From NCBI RefSeq assembly GCF_009647605.1, contig NZ_WJIF01000016.1:1-64000 (forward strand): 64,000 nucleotides of DNA. The letters run 5' to 3'. The position numbers were made by a program, and so were the translations under genes. Numbering within the stretch: the first letter of the stretch is position 1; every line of letters starts with the position of its first letter. This document shows, piece by piece, positions 36,367 through 45,687 of this stretch. The notes beneath the pieces are model-generated. The model made no database searches, was not told where the DNA came from, and was given only the letters and a program-made list of their open reading frames with translations. This DNA is from Agromyces agglutinans. GTDB lineage: Bacteria > Actinomycetota > Actinomycetes > Actinomycetales > Microbacteriaceae.

Positions 36367-36816
36367 ATGTCCGTCATGACCGCCGACCGCGCCCTCGACG
36401 AGGCGATCGCCGCCGTCGAGCAGCAATTCAGCCACATGTTCAACCGAGCGCGCGTGGCGTGGAAGCAGGCGGCCGAGCAGATCCACCCCGACCTGCAGCC
36501 GGCGGGATACAAGATCCTCTCGTTGATCGTGCGGCACGGCACGACGAATGCGCACGTGCTCGCCGAGCAGCTCGAGATGGACAAGTCGGTCATCAGCCGG
36601 CAGGTGCGCACGCTCGAGGAGTTCGGCCTCGTCGAGAGCCGGCCCGACGCGAAGGACGGGCGGCTGCGCGTGCTCGCGCCGACGGCGACGGCCATCGAAC
36701 GCGTGCAGGCCGTGCGGGTGCAGAACCAGAACCGCTTCCGCACGGCGCTCGAAGGGCGCTCGGCGGAGGAGCTGCTCGCGTTCGCCGAGCTCCTCGGCGA
36801 GCTCGCGGAGGCCTGA
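36367..36816 (+). CDS. MarR-family regulator of the DHA2 pump
   Basis: A 149-residue winged-helix protein: TNAHVLAEQLEMDKSVISRQ (about 60-79) is the HTH and ESRPDAKDGRLRVLAP the wing. ATG 36367 is 1 bp after the pump stop; an ATG three codons later is possible. Promoter operators GTTGA-N6-TCAAC upstream of the pump would put both genes under its control. Confidence 0.88.
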   Translation: MSVMTADRALDEAIAAVEQQFSHMFNRARVAWKQAAEQIHPDLQPAGYKILSLIVRHGTTNAHVLAEQLEMDKSVISRQVRTLEEFGLVESRPDAKDGRLRVLAPTATAIERVQAVRVQNQNRFRTALEGRSAEELLAFAELLGELAEA

Positions 36817-36913
36817 CGCACCTTCATCGACGGCCGGTCGCCTTCGGGCGGCCGGCCGTTCGGCGTATCGGCAAGGGGTCGACGCTGTCGGTGGCGGCGA
36901 GTAGACCGGGGTC

Positions 36914-37306
36914 ATGGAGATCGAACACCTGAACCCCGACTCGCTGCACCGCAACCCCGCCTTCAGCCAGGGTGTGCTCGTTCGCGGCGACCACGACACG
37001 CTCTACGTCGGCGGCCAGAACGGCACGGATGCCTCGGGCGCCATCGTTCCCGGCGGCATCGGCGCCCAATCGGCCCAGGCGATGCGCAATGTGCTCGCCG
37101 TGCTCGAGGCCGCCGGCGCCGACCAGTCGAACGTGGTCCGGCTGGCCATCCTCATCGTCCACGGCGAAGACCTGCAGGAGGCGTTCGAGGCGTCGATGCC
37201 CGTCTGGGGCGCACACGCCACGGCGATCACGGGGGCGCACGTCGCCGCCCTCGCGAGGCCCGACGCGCTCGTCGAGGTCGAGGCGATCGCGGCGATCCCG
37301 CGGTAG
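36914..37306 (+). CDS. RidA-family (YjgF/YER057c/UK114) protein
   Basis: A 130-residue cytosolic protein, slightly longer than RidA. NPAFSQGVLVRGDHDTLYVG and the GQNGTD segment match the family; the Arg that binds the imine carboxylate in RidA is not at the usual C-terminal RxxVE position (here ARPDALVEVEAIA, Arg present). It may deaminate reactive enamine/imine intermediates; subgroup uncertain. No clear operon partner. Confidence 0.8.
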   Translation: MEIEHLNPDSLHRNPAFSQGVLVRGDHDTLYVGGQNGTDASGAIVPGGIGAQSAQAMRNVLAVLEAAGADQSNVVRLAILIVHGEDLQEAFEASMPVWGAHATAITGAHVAALARPDALVEVEAIAAIPR

Positions 37307-37316
37307 GCCGAACGGC

Positions 37317-37350
37317 GGTCGAGGAGGCGCGCCAGCGCCGTATCGAGACC
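37317..37350. repeat. REP-like element, single arm
   Basis: Starts GGTCGAG and ends GTATCGAGACC, the shared ends of a dispersed element also found at 40882, 48765 and 50788. The middle diverges here. It lies between convergent genes. Confidence 0.65.
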
Positions 37351-37429
37351 CCCACCCGGTTCGACGGGCGCGCGAAACGGCCGGCCGACGCGGTCTCCCG
37401 CGCCGGCCGGCCGTCCGTCGTACGTGCGA

Positions 37430-39286
37430 CTACTGGGCCGCGCGGAGCGAGGCCTGCAGGGCGTCGGTGCCACCGACGAGCGGCAGGTGCAGTTCCGACT
37501 TGAACGGCCGCACCGAGAGCGTGGTGCCGGGTGCGGGGCGCACGGTGTACTCCTGGTCCGACGACATCACGACGACCCCGATGCGCGATCCGGCGTTGAA
37601 CACGTAGTCCTTCGGCTCGAAGTCGAACGCGAAGTCGTAGGCCTGGCCGGGCACGATCGGCTCGGTCAGCCAGGCGTCGTTGCGGTTCTCGACGTCCATC
37701 CAGCCGCGCGTGATGATCTTCGGCTCACCCGACGCCGGGTACTCGACGAGCAGGGCGGTGAGGTTGGCCTTGGCACGGTCGACCGACAGCTCGAGCGACA
37801 CCGACGGCGTGCCCGAGAGCCGCAGCGGCGCACCGAGCGCGTCGGTGCGGTACGCGAGTCGGTTCGGCGACGTCTCGGCCGCGGCGAGCACCGACGCGCG
37901 GATGCTCGCGTCGTCGACGAGGTCCTCGACCGCCTTGTTCGAGTCGCGCGAGATGCCGAGCCCGCCGACGCCGTCGGCTGCTGCGGCCGGGCGGAACTTG
38001 AGCTTCACGTCTTCGGCGGCGGGGTCGGGCCACTCGGGGTACTCGGTGAGCGTGCGGTCCTCGCGGACCACGTAGGCCTTGGGCAGCTGCTCGACGCCGT
38101 TCTCCACGTCGTAGAGGTAGCGCGTGAACCAGCGGTTCAGCAGCGTGTCCGTCGGGTTGCCGCCGTGGCCGCCCTGGTGCAGGTAGATCTGGTGCGGCAC
38201 GTCGTTGGCCTTGAGCGCCTCGTAGAGGTCGGAGGCGTGGCCGGTCATGACGTTCCAGTCGTTCAGGCCGTGCGCCACGAGCGTCGCTGCCGAGATCTGG
38301 TCGGCGTCGGCGAGGTAGTTGCGCTCCTCCCAGAACTCGCTCCGGTCGCCGGTCGCGCGGTCCTGGTTCGCGCGCAGCTCGTCGAGGATCGGCTGGCAGA
38401 TCTCCTGGTCGAACCGGGTGTAGACGTAGTCCGCGAGCACGTCGAGGTCTTCGCCCTGGTAGCCGCCCGGAGCCCGCACAGCACCGTCGGAGCGGTAGTA
38501 GCCGTACCAGTCGGAGATCGCCGACACCGGGACGATCGCCTCGAGGCCCTCGACACCCGTGCTCGCCACGCCGATCGGCAGCGTGCCGTTGTACGAGGTT
38601 CCGGTCATGCCGACCTGTCCGGTGGTCCAGTCGGCCGCGACCTCGGTCGCCCGGTCGGGCGCCGTGTAGGCCTTCGCGCGGCCGTTCAGCCAATCGATGA
38701 CCGCCTTGCCGGCCAGCACCTCGTTCGGTGCGCCCGAGGTGGGGCAGCCCTCCGACCAGCCGCTGCCGAGACCCTCGGCGTGCACGACGGCGAAGCCGCG
38801 CGGCACCCAGGTGCTCTCGAGCGACCGTGAGATGGTGGGGCTCGTCCGGTTGGTCGGCGTGAAGGCGGGCCATCCGGGCTTCTCGGACGGCGGATCGCCG
38901 ATCTCGTGGTCGACGGGCCAGTTCGTCACCTGCGTGCCGCCCGCGTAGTAGGGGCTCATCTCCATGAGCACGGGCACCTTGAGGCCGGTGCTCTCGGTCT
39001 CGGGCACCCGGCTGACGTCGATGTGCACGAGGTCGGGCTTGCCGTCGCGGTCGGAATCGACCTCGCTCTCGACCCAGGCCTCCTCATTGATCCACTCGGA
39101 TGCGACCCGGGTGAACACGGCCTGCGAGAGGCCGTCGACGAATGTCGGCTCGGCGGGCTCGGGCTCGGGCGTCGCCTGCGCGGGCGAGGCGGCGACGACG
39201 AGGCCGCACGCGAGGACCGACGTCACCGCGACGGCGAGCGCGCGACCGCGTCGCCTGCCGACGGCGCGAGGGATCGCTGGTGTCAT
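37430..39286 (-). CDS. Secreted S15-family (X-Pro dipeptidyl-peptidase/CocE-like) hydrolase
   Basis: A 618-residue secreted serine peptidase. An Arg-rich N-terminus and hydrophobic core end at a signal site near ASPAQA (about residue 38). The nucleophile is in TGTSYNGTLPIG, the GxSYxG motif of S15; LNDWNV carries the acid and QGGHGG the catalytic His. A C-terminal jelly-roll domain ends in LHLPLVGG. It probably removes X-Pro dipeptides or hydrolyses related esters outside the cell. ATG 39286 has AAGGAGC at 9 nt. The neighbouring regulator and promoter match those of the M64 gene. Confidence 0.88.
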   Translation of the reverse strand: MTPAIPRAVGRRRGRALAVAVTSVLACGLVVAASPAQATPEPEPAEPTFVDGLSQAVFTRVASEWINEEAWVESEVDSDRDGKPDLVHIDVSRVPETESTGLKVPVLMEMSPYYAGGTQVTNWPVDHEIGDPPSEKPGWPAFTPTNRTSPTISRSLESTWVPRGFAVVHAEGLGSGWSEGCPTSGAPNEVLAGKAVIDWLNGRAKAYTAPDRATEVAADWTTGQVGMTGTSYNGTLPIGVASTGVEGLEAIVPVSAISDWYGYYRSDGAVRAPGGYQGEDLDVLADYVYTRFDQEICQPILDELRANQDRATGDRSEFWEERNYLADADQISAATLVAHGLNDWNVMTGHASDLYEALKANDVPHQIYLHQGGHGGNPTDTLLNRWFTRYLYDVENGVEQLPKAYVVREDRTLTEYPEWPDPAAEDVKLKFRPAAAADGVGGLGISRDSNKAVEDLVDDASIRASVLAAAETSPNRLAYRTDALGAPLRLSGTPSVSLELSVDRAKANLTALLVEYPASGEPKIITRGWMDVENRNDAWLTEPIVPGQAYDFAFDFEPKDYVFNAGSRIGVVVMSSDQEYTVRPAPGTTLSVRPFKSELHLPLVGGTDALQASLRAAQ

Positions 39287-39368
39287 GAGGATGCTCCTTC
39301 GATCGAGAGCGGGCGGCACCCGTTCGCCGTGGGACACGGGCGACGGCCACCACCCGGTGGCACTGCAC

Positions 39369-39444
39369 ACGCTACGCATGGCCCTCGCACAGGGCACGCG
39401 TCAGGTGTCGCGACCCGGCGCCGGACTGCTCGACAGATGTCGAG
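39369..39444 (-). promoter_or_regulatory. S15 promoter with CGACA-N2-TGTCG-type sites
   Basis: -10 TAGCGT lies at 39369-39374. An imperfect site CGTCAGGTGTCG (39399-39410) and the perfect 16-bp palindrome CTCGACAGATGTCGAG (39429-39444) lie upstream. The site centre is 30.5 bp from the -10 edge and the two sites are 32 bp apart, exactly as in the M64 promoter. Confidence 0.65.
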
Positions 39445-39456
39445 GCCGAGCGATGC

Positions 39457-40821
39457 TCAGGCGACCTCGCGCGTGCGTCGGCTCCGCCGCCCGCCGCGCT
39501 CGCCGGCGCGGAGCAGCAGGGCGACGTGCAGCCCGAGCCGGTCGAGCCCGTCGCCGAGATCGATGCCGAGGATCCGCTCGACCCGGGCGAGACGGTTGTA
39601 GAGCGAGGTCCGGTGCACCTTCAGCCGCGAGGCGGCCTCCTGCACGTGCCCGGCCGCGGCGAGGTAGCACTCGAGGGTCTCGAGCAGCACGGGCCCGTCG
39701 CGTTCGGCGGCCAGTCGCTCGAGGCCCGGCTGGAAGTCGCCCGAGCGGAGGCCGAGCGCCGACGCGGAGTCGAGCCCGCGGTAGACGCCGAGGCGGTCCC
39801 AGTGCACGACCGGCCCCTCGAGGCCGAATGCCTCGCCGATGGCGAGCGCGCGCCGGCCCTCACGATAGCTGCGGCGTGCGGCGGCGACCGCCGAGGCCGC
39901 TCCGACGCCGATCCGCAGGCCCCCTGCGAGCGATGCACCCGTTCCGCCCGCTCCGCCCGCTCCACCCGCGCCGCCCGCTCCGGCGGTATCGGGCGACCGC
40001 GGAGCCGTGCGGTCACCCGGCGTCACGGCCGCCGAGGCAGCCGCGGCCAGAACGGTCGCGGCGATGCGCTCGGGGTCGGCGAACCGCCCGAACGACGCGG
40101 GCACGACGAGCGCGGCGTGGTCGCGGCGCGTCAGCGCGAGCACGCTGCGGCCGCCCAGCGCCTGACGGGCCCGGCGCGCCACGCGCTCCAGCGACGGCCT
40201 CGCGGCATCCGCAGCGTCGCCGGCCGAACCGGCGGACCCGCCCCACCCGGCCGACCCGGCCGACCCGGCCGACCCGGCCGATCCTGCCGCGAGGACGAAG
40301 ACCCGAACGCGACCGCCGTCGAACCGCCCCGATTCGCCGAGCTCGTCGGCGGCGCGGCGGCGCAGTTCGGCACGGCCGAGCACGAGCTCGCGCGCCAGCT
40401 CATCGTCGCGGGCTCCGTCGAGATCCTGCGAGTTGCGGGCGCGCGCCCACACGTCGGCCACCTGCTCGGCGCAGCTGCCGGCACGCTCGAGGTCGAGCGG
40501 CGCACCGAGCCCGGGGTCGATGAACCAGAGATGCCCGAACACGACGCCCGCGCGGGCGATCGGCACGCACACGCGCGGCAGCATGCCGAACTCGGCGTTG
40601 CCCGGCACGCGCGTCGGCGCCGTCGCCGCGTACACGCCCAGCCCGGTGATCCACGCGTGCACGGCGGGATTCGCGCGGTGCTCGAGGATCGAGCTGCGGC
40701 GCACGTCGTCGATACCGTCGGGGTGCGGGCTGTACGCCACGACGCGGCGACGGTGATCTTCGAGCAACGCCGGGCGCCCGAGCTCGTCGGCGATGCGCGT
40801 GATCGTCTGTTGCAGGGTCAT
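39457..40821 (-). CDS. PucR/CdaR-type transcriptional regulator, second paralogue
   Basis: A 454-residue regulator of the same layout as 33223-34419: start TITRIADELGRPALLEDHRR, C-terminal HTH EAASRLKVHRTSLYNRLARV and IDLGDGLDRLGLHVALLLR. It is longer because of two low-complexity inserts: a Gly-Ser-Ala run (about 175-200, coded by a 9-bp repeat near 40235-40280) and a Gly-Ala run (about 290-305, near 39950-39985). It lies upstream of the S15 peptidase gene and probably activates it (inferred). ATG 40821 is the first in-frame start; no strong ribosome site is seen. Confidence 0.82.
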   Translation of the reverse strand: MTLQQTITRIADELGRPALLEDHRRRVVAYSPHPDGIDDVRRSSILEHRANPAVHAWITGLGVYAATAPTRVPGNAEFGMLPRVCVPIARAGVVFGHLWFIDPGLGAPLDLERAGSCAEQVADVWARARNSQDLDGARDDELARELVLGRAELRRRAADELGESGRFDGGRVRVFVLAAGSAGSAGSAGSAGWGGSAGSAGDAADAARPSLERVARRARQALGGRSVLALTRRDHAALVVPASFGRFADPERIAATVLAAAASAAVTPGDRTAPRSPDTAGAGGAGGAGGAGGTGASLAGGLRIGVGAASAVAAARRSYREGRRALAIGEAFGLEGPVVHWDRLGVYRGLDSASALGLRSGDFQPGLERLAAERDGPVLLETLECYLAAAGHVQEAASRLKVHRTSLYNRLARVERILGIDLGDGLDRLGLHVALLLRAGERGGRRSRRTREVA

Positions 40822-40881
40822 GAATGGTCTCGGTCGCTCCGGGTGCGGGCATGCCCAGCCTACGCGGCAGCGATAGGTCTC

Positions 40882-40908
40882 GGTCTCGATACGCTTCGCT
40901 ACTCGACC
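40882..40908. repeat. REP-like element, single arm
   Basis: GGTCTCGATACGCTTCGC then TACTCGACC: the complement of the arm at 50788, 27 bp. It overlaps the last codons of the histidine kinase gene, so the element encodes the end of that protein. Confidence 0.75.
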
Positions 40909-42473
40909 GCCGGGGCCGACGGAGGCGCCAGCGGCAGTCGCACGGTGAAGACCGTACGCCCGGACTCACTCGCGACCTCGACCGATCCGTGGTGCGCTTC
41001 GACCACGGCCCTCACGATCGCGAGGCCGAGGCCCGTGCTGCCCGCACGGCGCGAGCGCGACGAGTCGCCGCGCGCGAAGCGCTCGAACAGCGTCTCGCGC
41101 ACGTCGGGATCGATGCCGGGACCGTCATCGGCGACCGAGATCGTCGCGCGCGTGGCATCCGTCGACAGGGTCGCGCCCACCGACGTGCCCGCCGGCGTGT
41201 GCACGCGCGCGTTCGCGAGCAGGTTGCCGACGACCTGGTGGAGGCGCGCGCGGTCGCCGGGCACGACGACGGGTACGTCGGGGAGCTCGACCGACCAGTC
41301 GTGGTCGGGGCCGGCGACCTGGGCGTCGGCGACGGCGTCGACGAGGAGCGCGCCCAGGTCGACCTCGTCGTCGACCAGGTCGCGGCCCTCGTCGAGCCGC
41401 GCGAGCAGCAGCAGGTCCTCGACGAGCTCGGTCATCCGCACCGACTCCGACTCGATGCGCCCGAGCGCGTGCACGACGTCGTCGGGCAGGGCGCCGCCGT
41501 GCATGCGGGTCAGTTCGGCGTAGCCGCGGATCGATGCGAGCGGGGTGCGCAGTTCGTGCGAGGCGTCCGCGACGAATCGGCGCACCTTGCGCTCGGACTG
41601 CTCGCGAGCCGACAGCGCGGATGCCACGTGCCCGAGCATGCGGTTGAACGCCGTGCCGAGGCGGCCCACCTCGGTGCGCGGATCCTCGACCGCGACGCGC
41701 TCGTCGAGGTCGACGTCGCCGCGGTCGAGGGGGCGTTCGGAGACGGCCTGCGCGGTCGCGGTGACCTGCTCGAGCGGAGCCAGCGCGCGGCGCACCACGA
41801 ACGAGCCGATGCCGAGCACGAACGCGAGGCCGGCGACCGCGACGATGGCGACGGTGATCGTGAGCTGCGCGGTCTGCGCGGTGACCTCGGCGAGCGGCAG
41901 CGCGAGCACGATCCGGACCCCGGGTGCGGTCTCGATGGTGAGCGAGCGGTACTCCCCCAGTTCGCCGGCCCGGATCGTGTGCACCTCCCGGTCGACGGGC
42001 ACGTCGGCGAGCGCGGCGAGCGCGGCGGGCCCCGCCGGCAGGAGCTCGCCCTCGGCGATGTACGCGGCATCCGACAGCTGGCCGACGAAGATGCCGCCGA
42101 GGGTGCCGTCGGGCTGGCCGGGCACGCTGAGGAACTCGCGGACCGTGGCGCTCGGATCGGTCGGGATGCCCGACCCGGTCGCGCTGTCGGCGCGCTCGGC
42201 CGCCGCGCGCAGGCTCGCGTCGAGCCGCGCGACGCTCGCCGTGTGCACCTGCACGACCGCCGCGACGCCGATCACGACGCCCATGGCGACGAGGAGGCCC
42301 GCGACGAGCGTGAGGAGTCGCCGGCGGAGCGTCCACGGCGCGCGGCCCTTGGGCACGTCGCGGGACGGGTCGGCGTCCTCCGGCGCGACACCGCCCGCGA
42401 CATCGCCAGCGCCCCGCGCGCCCGCCACCGCGCGCGCGGCCGCGGCGTGGCCGGGATCGCCGGGGCGAGTCAT
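40899..42473 (-). CDS. Sensor histidine kinase
   Basis: A 524-residue membrane kinase. Two membrane segments (about 53-75 and 205-226) enclose an outer sensor region; a HAMP domain follows, then the phosphoacceptor His306 in ASHELRTPLASI and the ATP-binding N, G1 and G2 boxes (NLLANARVHTPAG, DDGPGI, GLGLAIV). The N-terminal 50 residues are Ala-rich and cytoplasmic. The ATG overlaps the response regulator stop (ATGA). The family resembles the mycobacterial TrcS-type kinases; the stimulus is unknown. Confidence 0.9.
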   Translation of the reverse strand: MTRPGDPGHAAAARAVAGARGAGDVAGGVAPEDADPSRDVPKGRAPWTLRRRLLTLVAGLLVAMGVVIGVAAVVQVHTASVARLDASLRAAAERADSATGSGIPTDPSATVREFLSVPGQPDGTLGGIFVGQLSDAAYIAEGELLPAGPAALAALADVPVDREVHTIRAGELGEYRSLTIETAPGVRIVLALPLAEVTAQTAQLTITVAIVAVAGLAFVLGIGSFVVRRALAPLEQVTATAQAVSERPLDRGDVDLDERVAVEDPRTEVGRLGTAFNRMLGHVASALSAREQSERKVRRFVADASHELRTPLASIRGYAELTRMHGGALPDDVVHALGRIESESVRMTELVEDLLLLARLDEGRDLVDDEVDLGALLVDAVADAQVAGPDHDWSVELPDVPVVVPGDRARLHQVVGNLLANARVHTPAGTSVGATLSTDATRATISVADDGPGIDPDVRETLFERFARGDSSRSRRAGSTGLGLAIVRAVVEAHHGSVEVASESGRTVFTVRLPLAPPSAPAVE

Positions 42474-43216
42474 CCGTTCGCCGCTTTCAGCAGGTACCCG
42501 GCGCCGCGCACCGTGTGGATCATCGGCGGGCGCCCCTGGTCGATCTTCTTGCGCAGGTAGGAGATGTACAGCTCGACGACGGACTCCTTGCCGCCGAAGT
42601 CGTACGACCAGACCCGGTCGAGGATCTGCGCCTTCGAGAGCACGCGGCGCGGGTTGCGCATGAGGAAGCGCAGCAGCTCGAACTCGGTCGCGGTCAGCTC
42701 GATCGGCTCACCGCCCCGCTCGACCTCGTAGGAGTCCTCGTCGAGCGTGAGGTCGCCGACGCGCAGCACCGGGTCGCGTTGCTGCGCGAGGGTCAGCGTC
42801 GAGCGGCGGATGAGTCCGCGCACGCGCGCCACGACCTCCTCGAGACTGAACGGCTTCGTGACGTAGTCGTCGCCGCCCGCGGTGAGGCCCGCGATGCGAT
42901 CGTCGAGCGAGTCCTTCGCCGTGAGGAAGAGGACCGGCGTCTCAGTGCCGTCGGCGCGCACGCGCTGGAGCACCTCGAGGCCGTCGAAGTCGGGGAGCAT
43001 GATGTCGAGCACGATGGCGTCGGGGCGGAACTCGCGCGCGGCCTTCACGGCGCTCACGCCGTCGCCCGCCGTGCGAACGTCCCAGCCCTCGTAGCGGAAC
43101 GCCATCCGCAGCAGCTCGGCGAGGGATGCCTCGTCGTCGACCACGAGCACGCGCACCATCGAGCCGTCGGGCTTGTGCAGCTGCGGGGCGCGGTGGGTCG
43201 TCGGCTCGGTGCTCAT
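42470..43216 (-). CDS. OmpR-family response regulator
   Basis: A 248-residue regulator: receiver domain (about 22-135) with acidic pair VDDE, phosphoacceptor Asp71 in IVLDIMLP and Lys in YVTKPF, then a winged-helix DNA-binding domain ending SYLRKKIDQG and HTVRGAGYLL. It is the partner of the kinase encoded downstream with a 4-bp overlap. A GATACT box ends 7 nt before the ATG, so the mRNA may be leaderless. Confidence 0.93.
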   Translation of the reverse strand: MSTEPTTHRAPQLHKPDGSMVRVLVVDDEASLAELLRMAFRYEGWDVRTAGDGVSAVKAAREFRPDAIVLDIMLPDFDGLEVLQRVRADGTETPVLFLTAKDSLDDRIAGLTAGGDDYVTKPFSLEEVVARVRGLIRRSTLTLAQQRDPVLRVGDLTLDEDSYEVERGGEPIELTATEFELLRFLMRNPRRVLSKAQILDRVWSYDFGGKESVVELYISYLRKKIDQGRPPMIHTVRGAGYLLKAANG

Positions 43217-43300
43217 GCTCCCAGTATCGCGACGCCGCTATGCGTTCCCTATGTCTCCGCTGGACATGTCCCCGTCGGACGTTCAGCCAGCCGGCTGGCG

Positions 43301-44458
43301 CTACCCGATGCGATAGAAGCGCCAGAACGGGTTCTCGATGCCGAGCACCTCGACCCCGTCGTATCCCGCTTCGCTCGCCCAGCGGCGCAGCGTCGGCGCC
43401 CGCAGCACGGTGCCGTTCGCGTCGGCGGCGGACTCGGCCGTCGTCGCCGGCAGGCAGTGCAGCACGCTCATCGCATAGAGCATCCGCTCGACCGGGTCGG
43501 CGTCGGCCTGGAACGCCTCGCCCACCCGCTCGTCGGCGACGAGCAGCGCTCCGCCGTCGGCGAGCGCCTCGCGGAAGGCGGCGAGCGCTGCGGCAGGCCG
43601 GCCCATGTCGTGCAGCGCCTCGAACACCGTGACCAGGTCGAACCCGGCCGGCGCGTCGACGGCCTCGGCGGCGGCGCGCACCGTCGCGGTCTCGCCTGCG
43701 TCGCCGACCAGGAACCGCACACGGTCGGCGACGCCGGCCACGGCCGCGTGCCCGCGAGCCTCGTCGATGGATGCCTCGTCGAGGTCGACCCCGACGACGC
43801 GTGCCCGCGGGAACGCCGCGGCGAGCGCGACGCTCGACCACCCGGTGCCGCAGCCCGCGTCGAGCACGACGCCGCCGCGGTCGAGCGCCGCAGCGCGGTC
43901 GGGCAGCGCTCCGACCCAGTCGCGCATGGCGTGGTGGAACCCCGGGCGGTTCAGCGCACCGAGCCCGTGGCGCAGTTCCGCGCCGTACGCGTCGAACGCG
44001 ACGCCGCGGCCGTGCGGGAAGTCGGCGACCACTGCGGGGAATGCGAGCGCGACGCCCGCGAGCACACTCGCGGCCGGTGCGGCGTGACCCGGGTGCAGTT
44101 CCTCGACGAGCCCGGGCACGTGGTGGCCCGGGAGCGTGAACGGACGGGCATCGGCAGCGGGGGCGGCGGTCTCGGCGTGGAGGATGCCGGCCGCGGCCTG
44201 CTGTTCGAGCCATTCGCGGGCGTAGCGCGGCGCGATGCCCGTCGCCTCGGCGAGCTCGACGGGGTTCAGGGGTCCGCGTTCGTGCAGCGCCCGGTAGAGG
44301 CCGAAGCGCCGGCCGAGCTCGATCGTGAGCAGGGTGGTCGCCGCGCCGAGCATGCCGACGAGCTGCTCGGCGAACTCGCCGATGCGGGCGGCCTCCGCCT
44401 CCTCGGCATCGCGCAGTGCGCTCGGTTCGGGCTCGGTGTGGATCAGGGTGTCGGACAT
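43301..44458 (-). CDS. SAM-dependent methyltransferase with winged-helix N-domain
   Basis: A 385-residue enzyme. Residues 35-115 form a winged-helix domain (LLTIELGRRFGLYRALHERG, EWLEQQAAAGIL) typical of O-methyltransferase-like proteins; residues 160-385 hold a class I methyltransferase with VVLDAGCGTGWSSVALA as the SAM motif and VVGVDLDEASID as motif II. ATG 44458 has AAGGAA 7 nt upstream; the frame opens further but similarity starts here. Substrate unknown. A 126-residue partial relative lies at 45688. Confidence 0.85.
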   Translation of the reverse strand: MSDTLIHTEPEPSALRDAEEAEAARIGEFAEQLVGMLGAATTLLTIELGRRFGLYRALHERGPLNPVELAEATGIAPRYAREWLEQQAAAGILHAETAAPAADARPFTLPGHHVPGLVEELHPGHAAPAASVLAGVALAFPAVVADFPHGRGVAFDAYGAELRHGLGALNRPGFHHAMRDWVGALPDRAAALDRGGVVLDAGCGTGWSSVALAAAFPRARVVGVDLDEASIDEARGHAAVAGVADRVRFLVGDAGETATVRAAAEAVDAPAGFDLVTVFEALHDMGRPAAALAAFREALADGGALLVADERVGEAFQADADPVERMLYAMSVLHCLPATTAESAADANGTVLRAPTLRRWASEAGYDGVEVLGIENPFWRFYRIG

Positions 44459-44604
44459 CTCGGCTTCCTTGCGTGCTTGCTTGCTCTGCGCCGCACGGTC
44501 GAGCGGCACGAGACCCCAGTGAACGCCGCACGCCCGTCGGCGGAATCCCCGGTTCCGGCCAACCTCGGCTGGCCGGAACCGGCCAGCGTGCGCCGGGCAC
44601 CCGG

Positions 44605-45678
44605 TCAGATGACCTCGTGGCGCAGCGCCCACGCGGCGGCGGCCGTGCGCGACGGCACGTCGAGCTTCAGGCGGATGTTGGCGACGTGGCGGTGCACGGT
44701 GTGCGCCGAGAGCATGAGCCGCGTCGCGATCTCGCCATCGGTGCATCCCTGCGCGACGAGGCGGAGCACCTCTCGCTCGCGTTCGGTCAGGCGTGCCGTC
44801 GGCACGGCCGCACCCGCGCTCGCGACCACGCCGGCGCGCGACCGCCCTCCGGACGCATCGACCGGCGCGCCGAGGAACGCGAGCGTCTCGCGGACGACCG
44901 CATCGGCGTCACCGCGCCACGGGAAGTGGTCGTCGCCTTCGAGCTCCACGAAACGGGCGTTGCGGATGCGCCGGGCGATGTCCTTGCCGAGTGCGAACGG
45001 GATGGCGCGGTCGTGGCGGCGGTGCAGCACGAGCGTGGGGGCGAGCACGTCGCCGAGGTGCCCGGTCGCGTCGAACGCGTACACGGCGCGCAGCGAGGCG
45101 AGCGCTACCTCGCGCGAGGCCGACCGCCGCTGGAACTCCACGAACTCGGCGCGCTCGTCTGCGGTCGCGTCGGGCAGGAAGAGGTCGGCGAGCACCCGTG
45201 AGCCGAGCCCCCAGTGCTGCGCGATGACGGCGAGCATGGCGTCGCGGGCCGCGGGCGACGCGAGATCGGCCCCGCGCGCGTACGAGCCGTACAGCACCAG
45301 CGCGTCCACGCGCTCGGGGTGACGGGCCGCGTAGAGCGACGCCACCCCGGCGCCCGAGGACGCGCCGAACAGCGCGACCCGGCCGGGCGCCGCCTCGTCG
45401 ATGAGCGTCTCGAGCGTCGCGAGCTCCTCCTCGAGCGTCCGCGCCGGGATGCCGCCACGGTCGGACACGCCCGCGCCGGGCCGGTCGTACCTGATGACCG
45501 TGCGATGCCGCGCGAGCGCCGCGGCGAACCGGCGGAACCGGGCGTTACGCCAGTCGAGCTCGAGATGACTGGACCACCATCCGCCGATGACAAGCGGAGC
45601 CCCTCGGCCGACGGCCGACCACGCGATCGATGCGCCGTCGTGCTCCGCGTAGCGGATGACCTGGTCCTCGGGTTCCAC
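44605..45678 (-). CDS. Alpha/beta hydrolase fused to a LuxR-type HTH
   Basis: A 357-residue fusion. Residues 10-270 are an alpha/beta hydrolase with nucleophile Ser107 in FGASSGAG, an acid in HRRHDRAIP and His in GDDHFPW. Residues 293-357 are a LuxR C-terminal domain: LTEREREVLRLVAQGCTDGE, followed by RLMLSAHTVHRHVANIRLKL. Hydrolase-LuxR fusions are known in actinobacteria; the hydrolase domain may sense an ester or signal (inferred). It has no close promoter partner; the truncated methyltransferase lies 9 bp upstream on the same strand. Confidence 0.87.
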   Translation of the reverse strand: MEPEDQVIRYAEHDGASIAWSAVGRGAPLVIGGWWSSHLELDWRNARFRRFAAALARHRTVIRYDRPGAGVSDRGGIPARTLEEELATLETLIDEAAPGRVALFGASSGAGVASLYAARHPERVDALVLYGSYARGADLASPAARDAMLAVIAQHWGLGSRVLADLFLPDATADERAEFVEFQRRSASREVALASLRAVYAFDATGHLGDVLAPTLVLHRRHDRAIPFALGKDIARRIRNARFVELEGDDHFPWRGDADAVVRETLAFLGAPVDASGGRSRAGVVASAGAAVPTARLTEREREVLRLVAQGCTDGEIATRLMLSAHTVHRHVANIRLKLDVPSRTAAAAWALRHEVI

Positions 45679-45687
45679 GCCCCGAGT

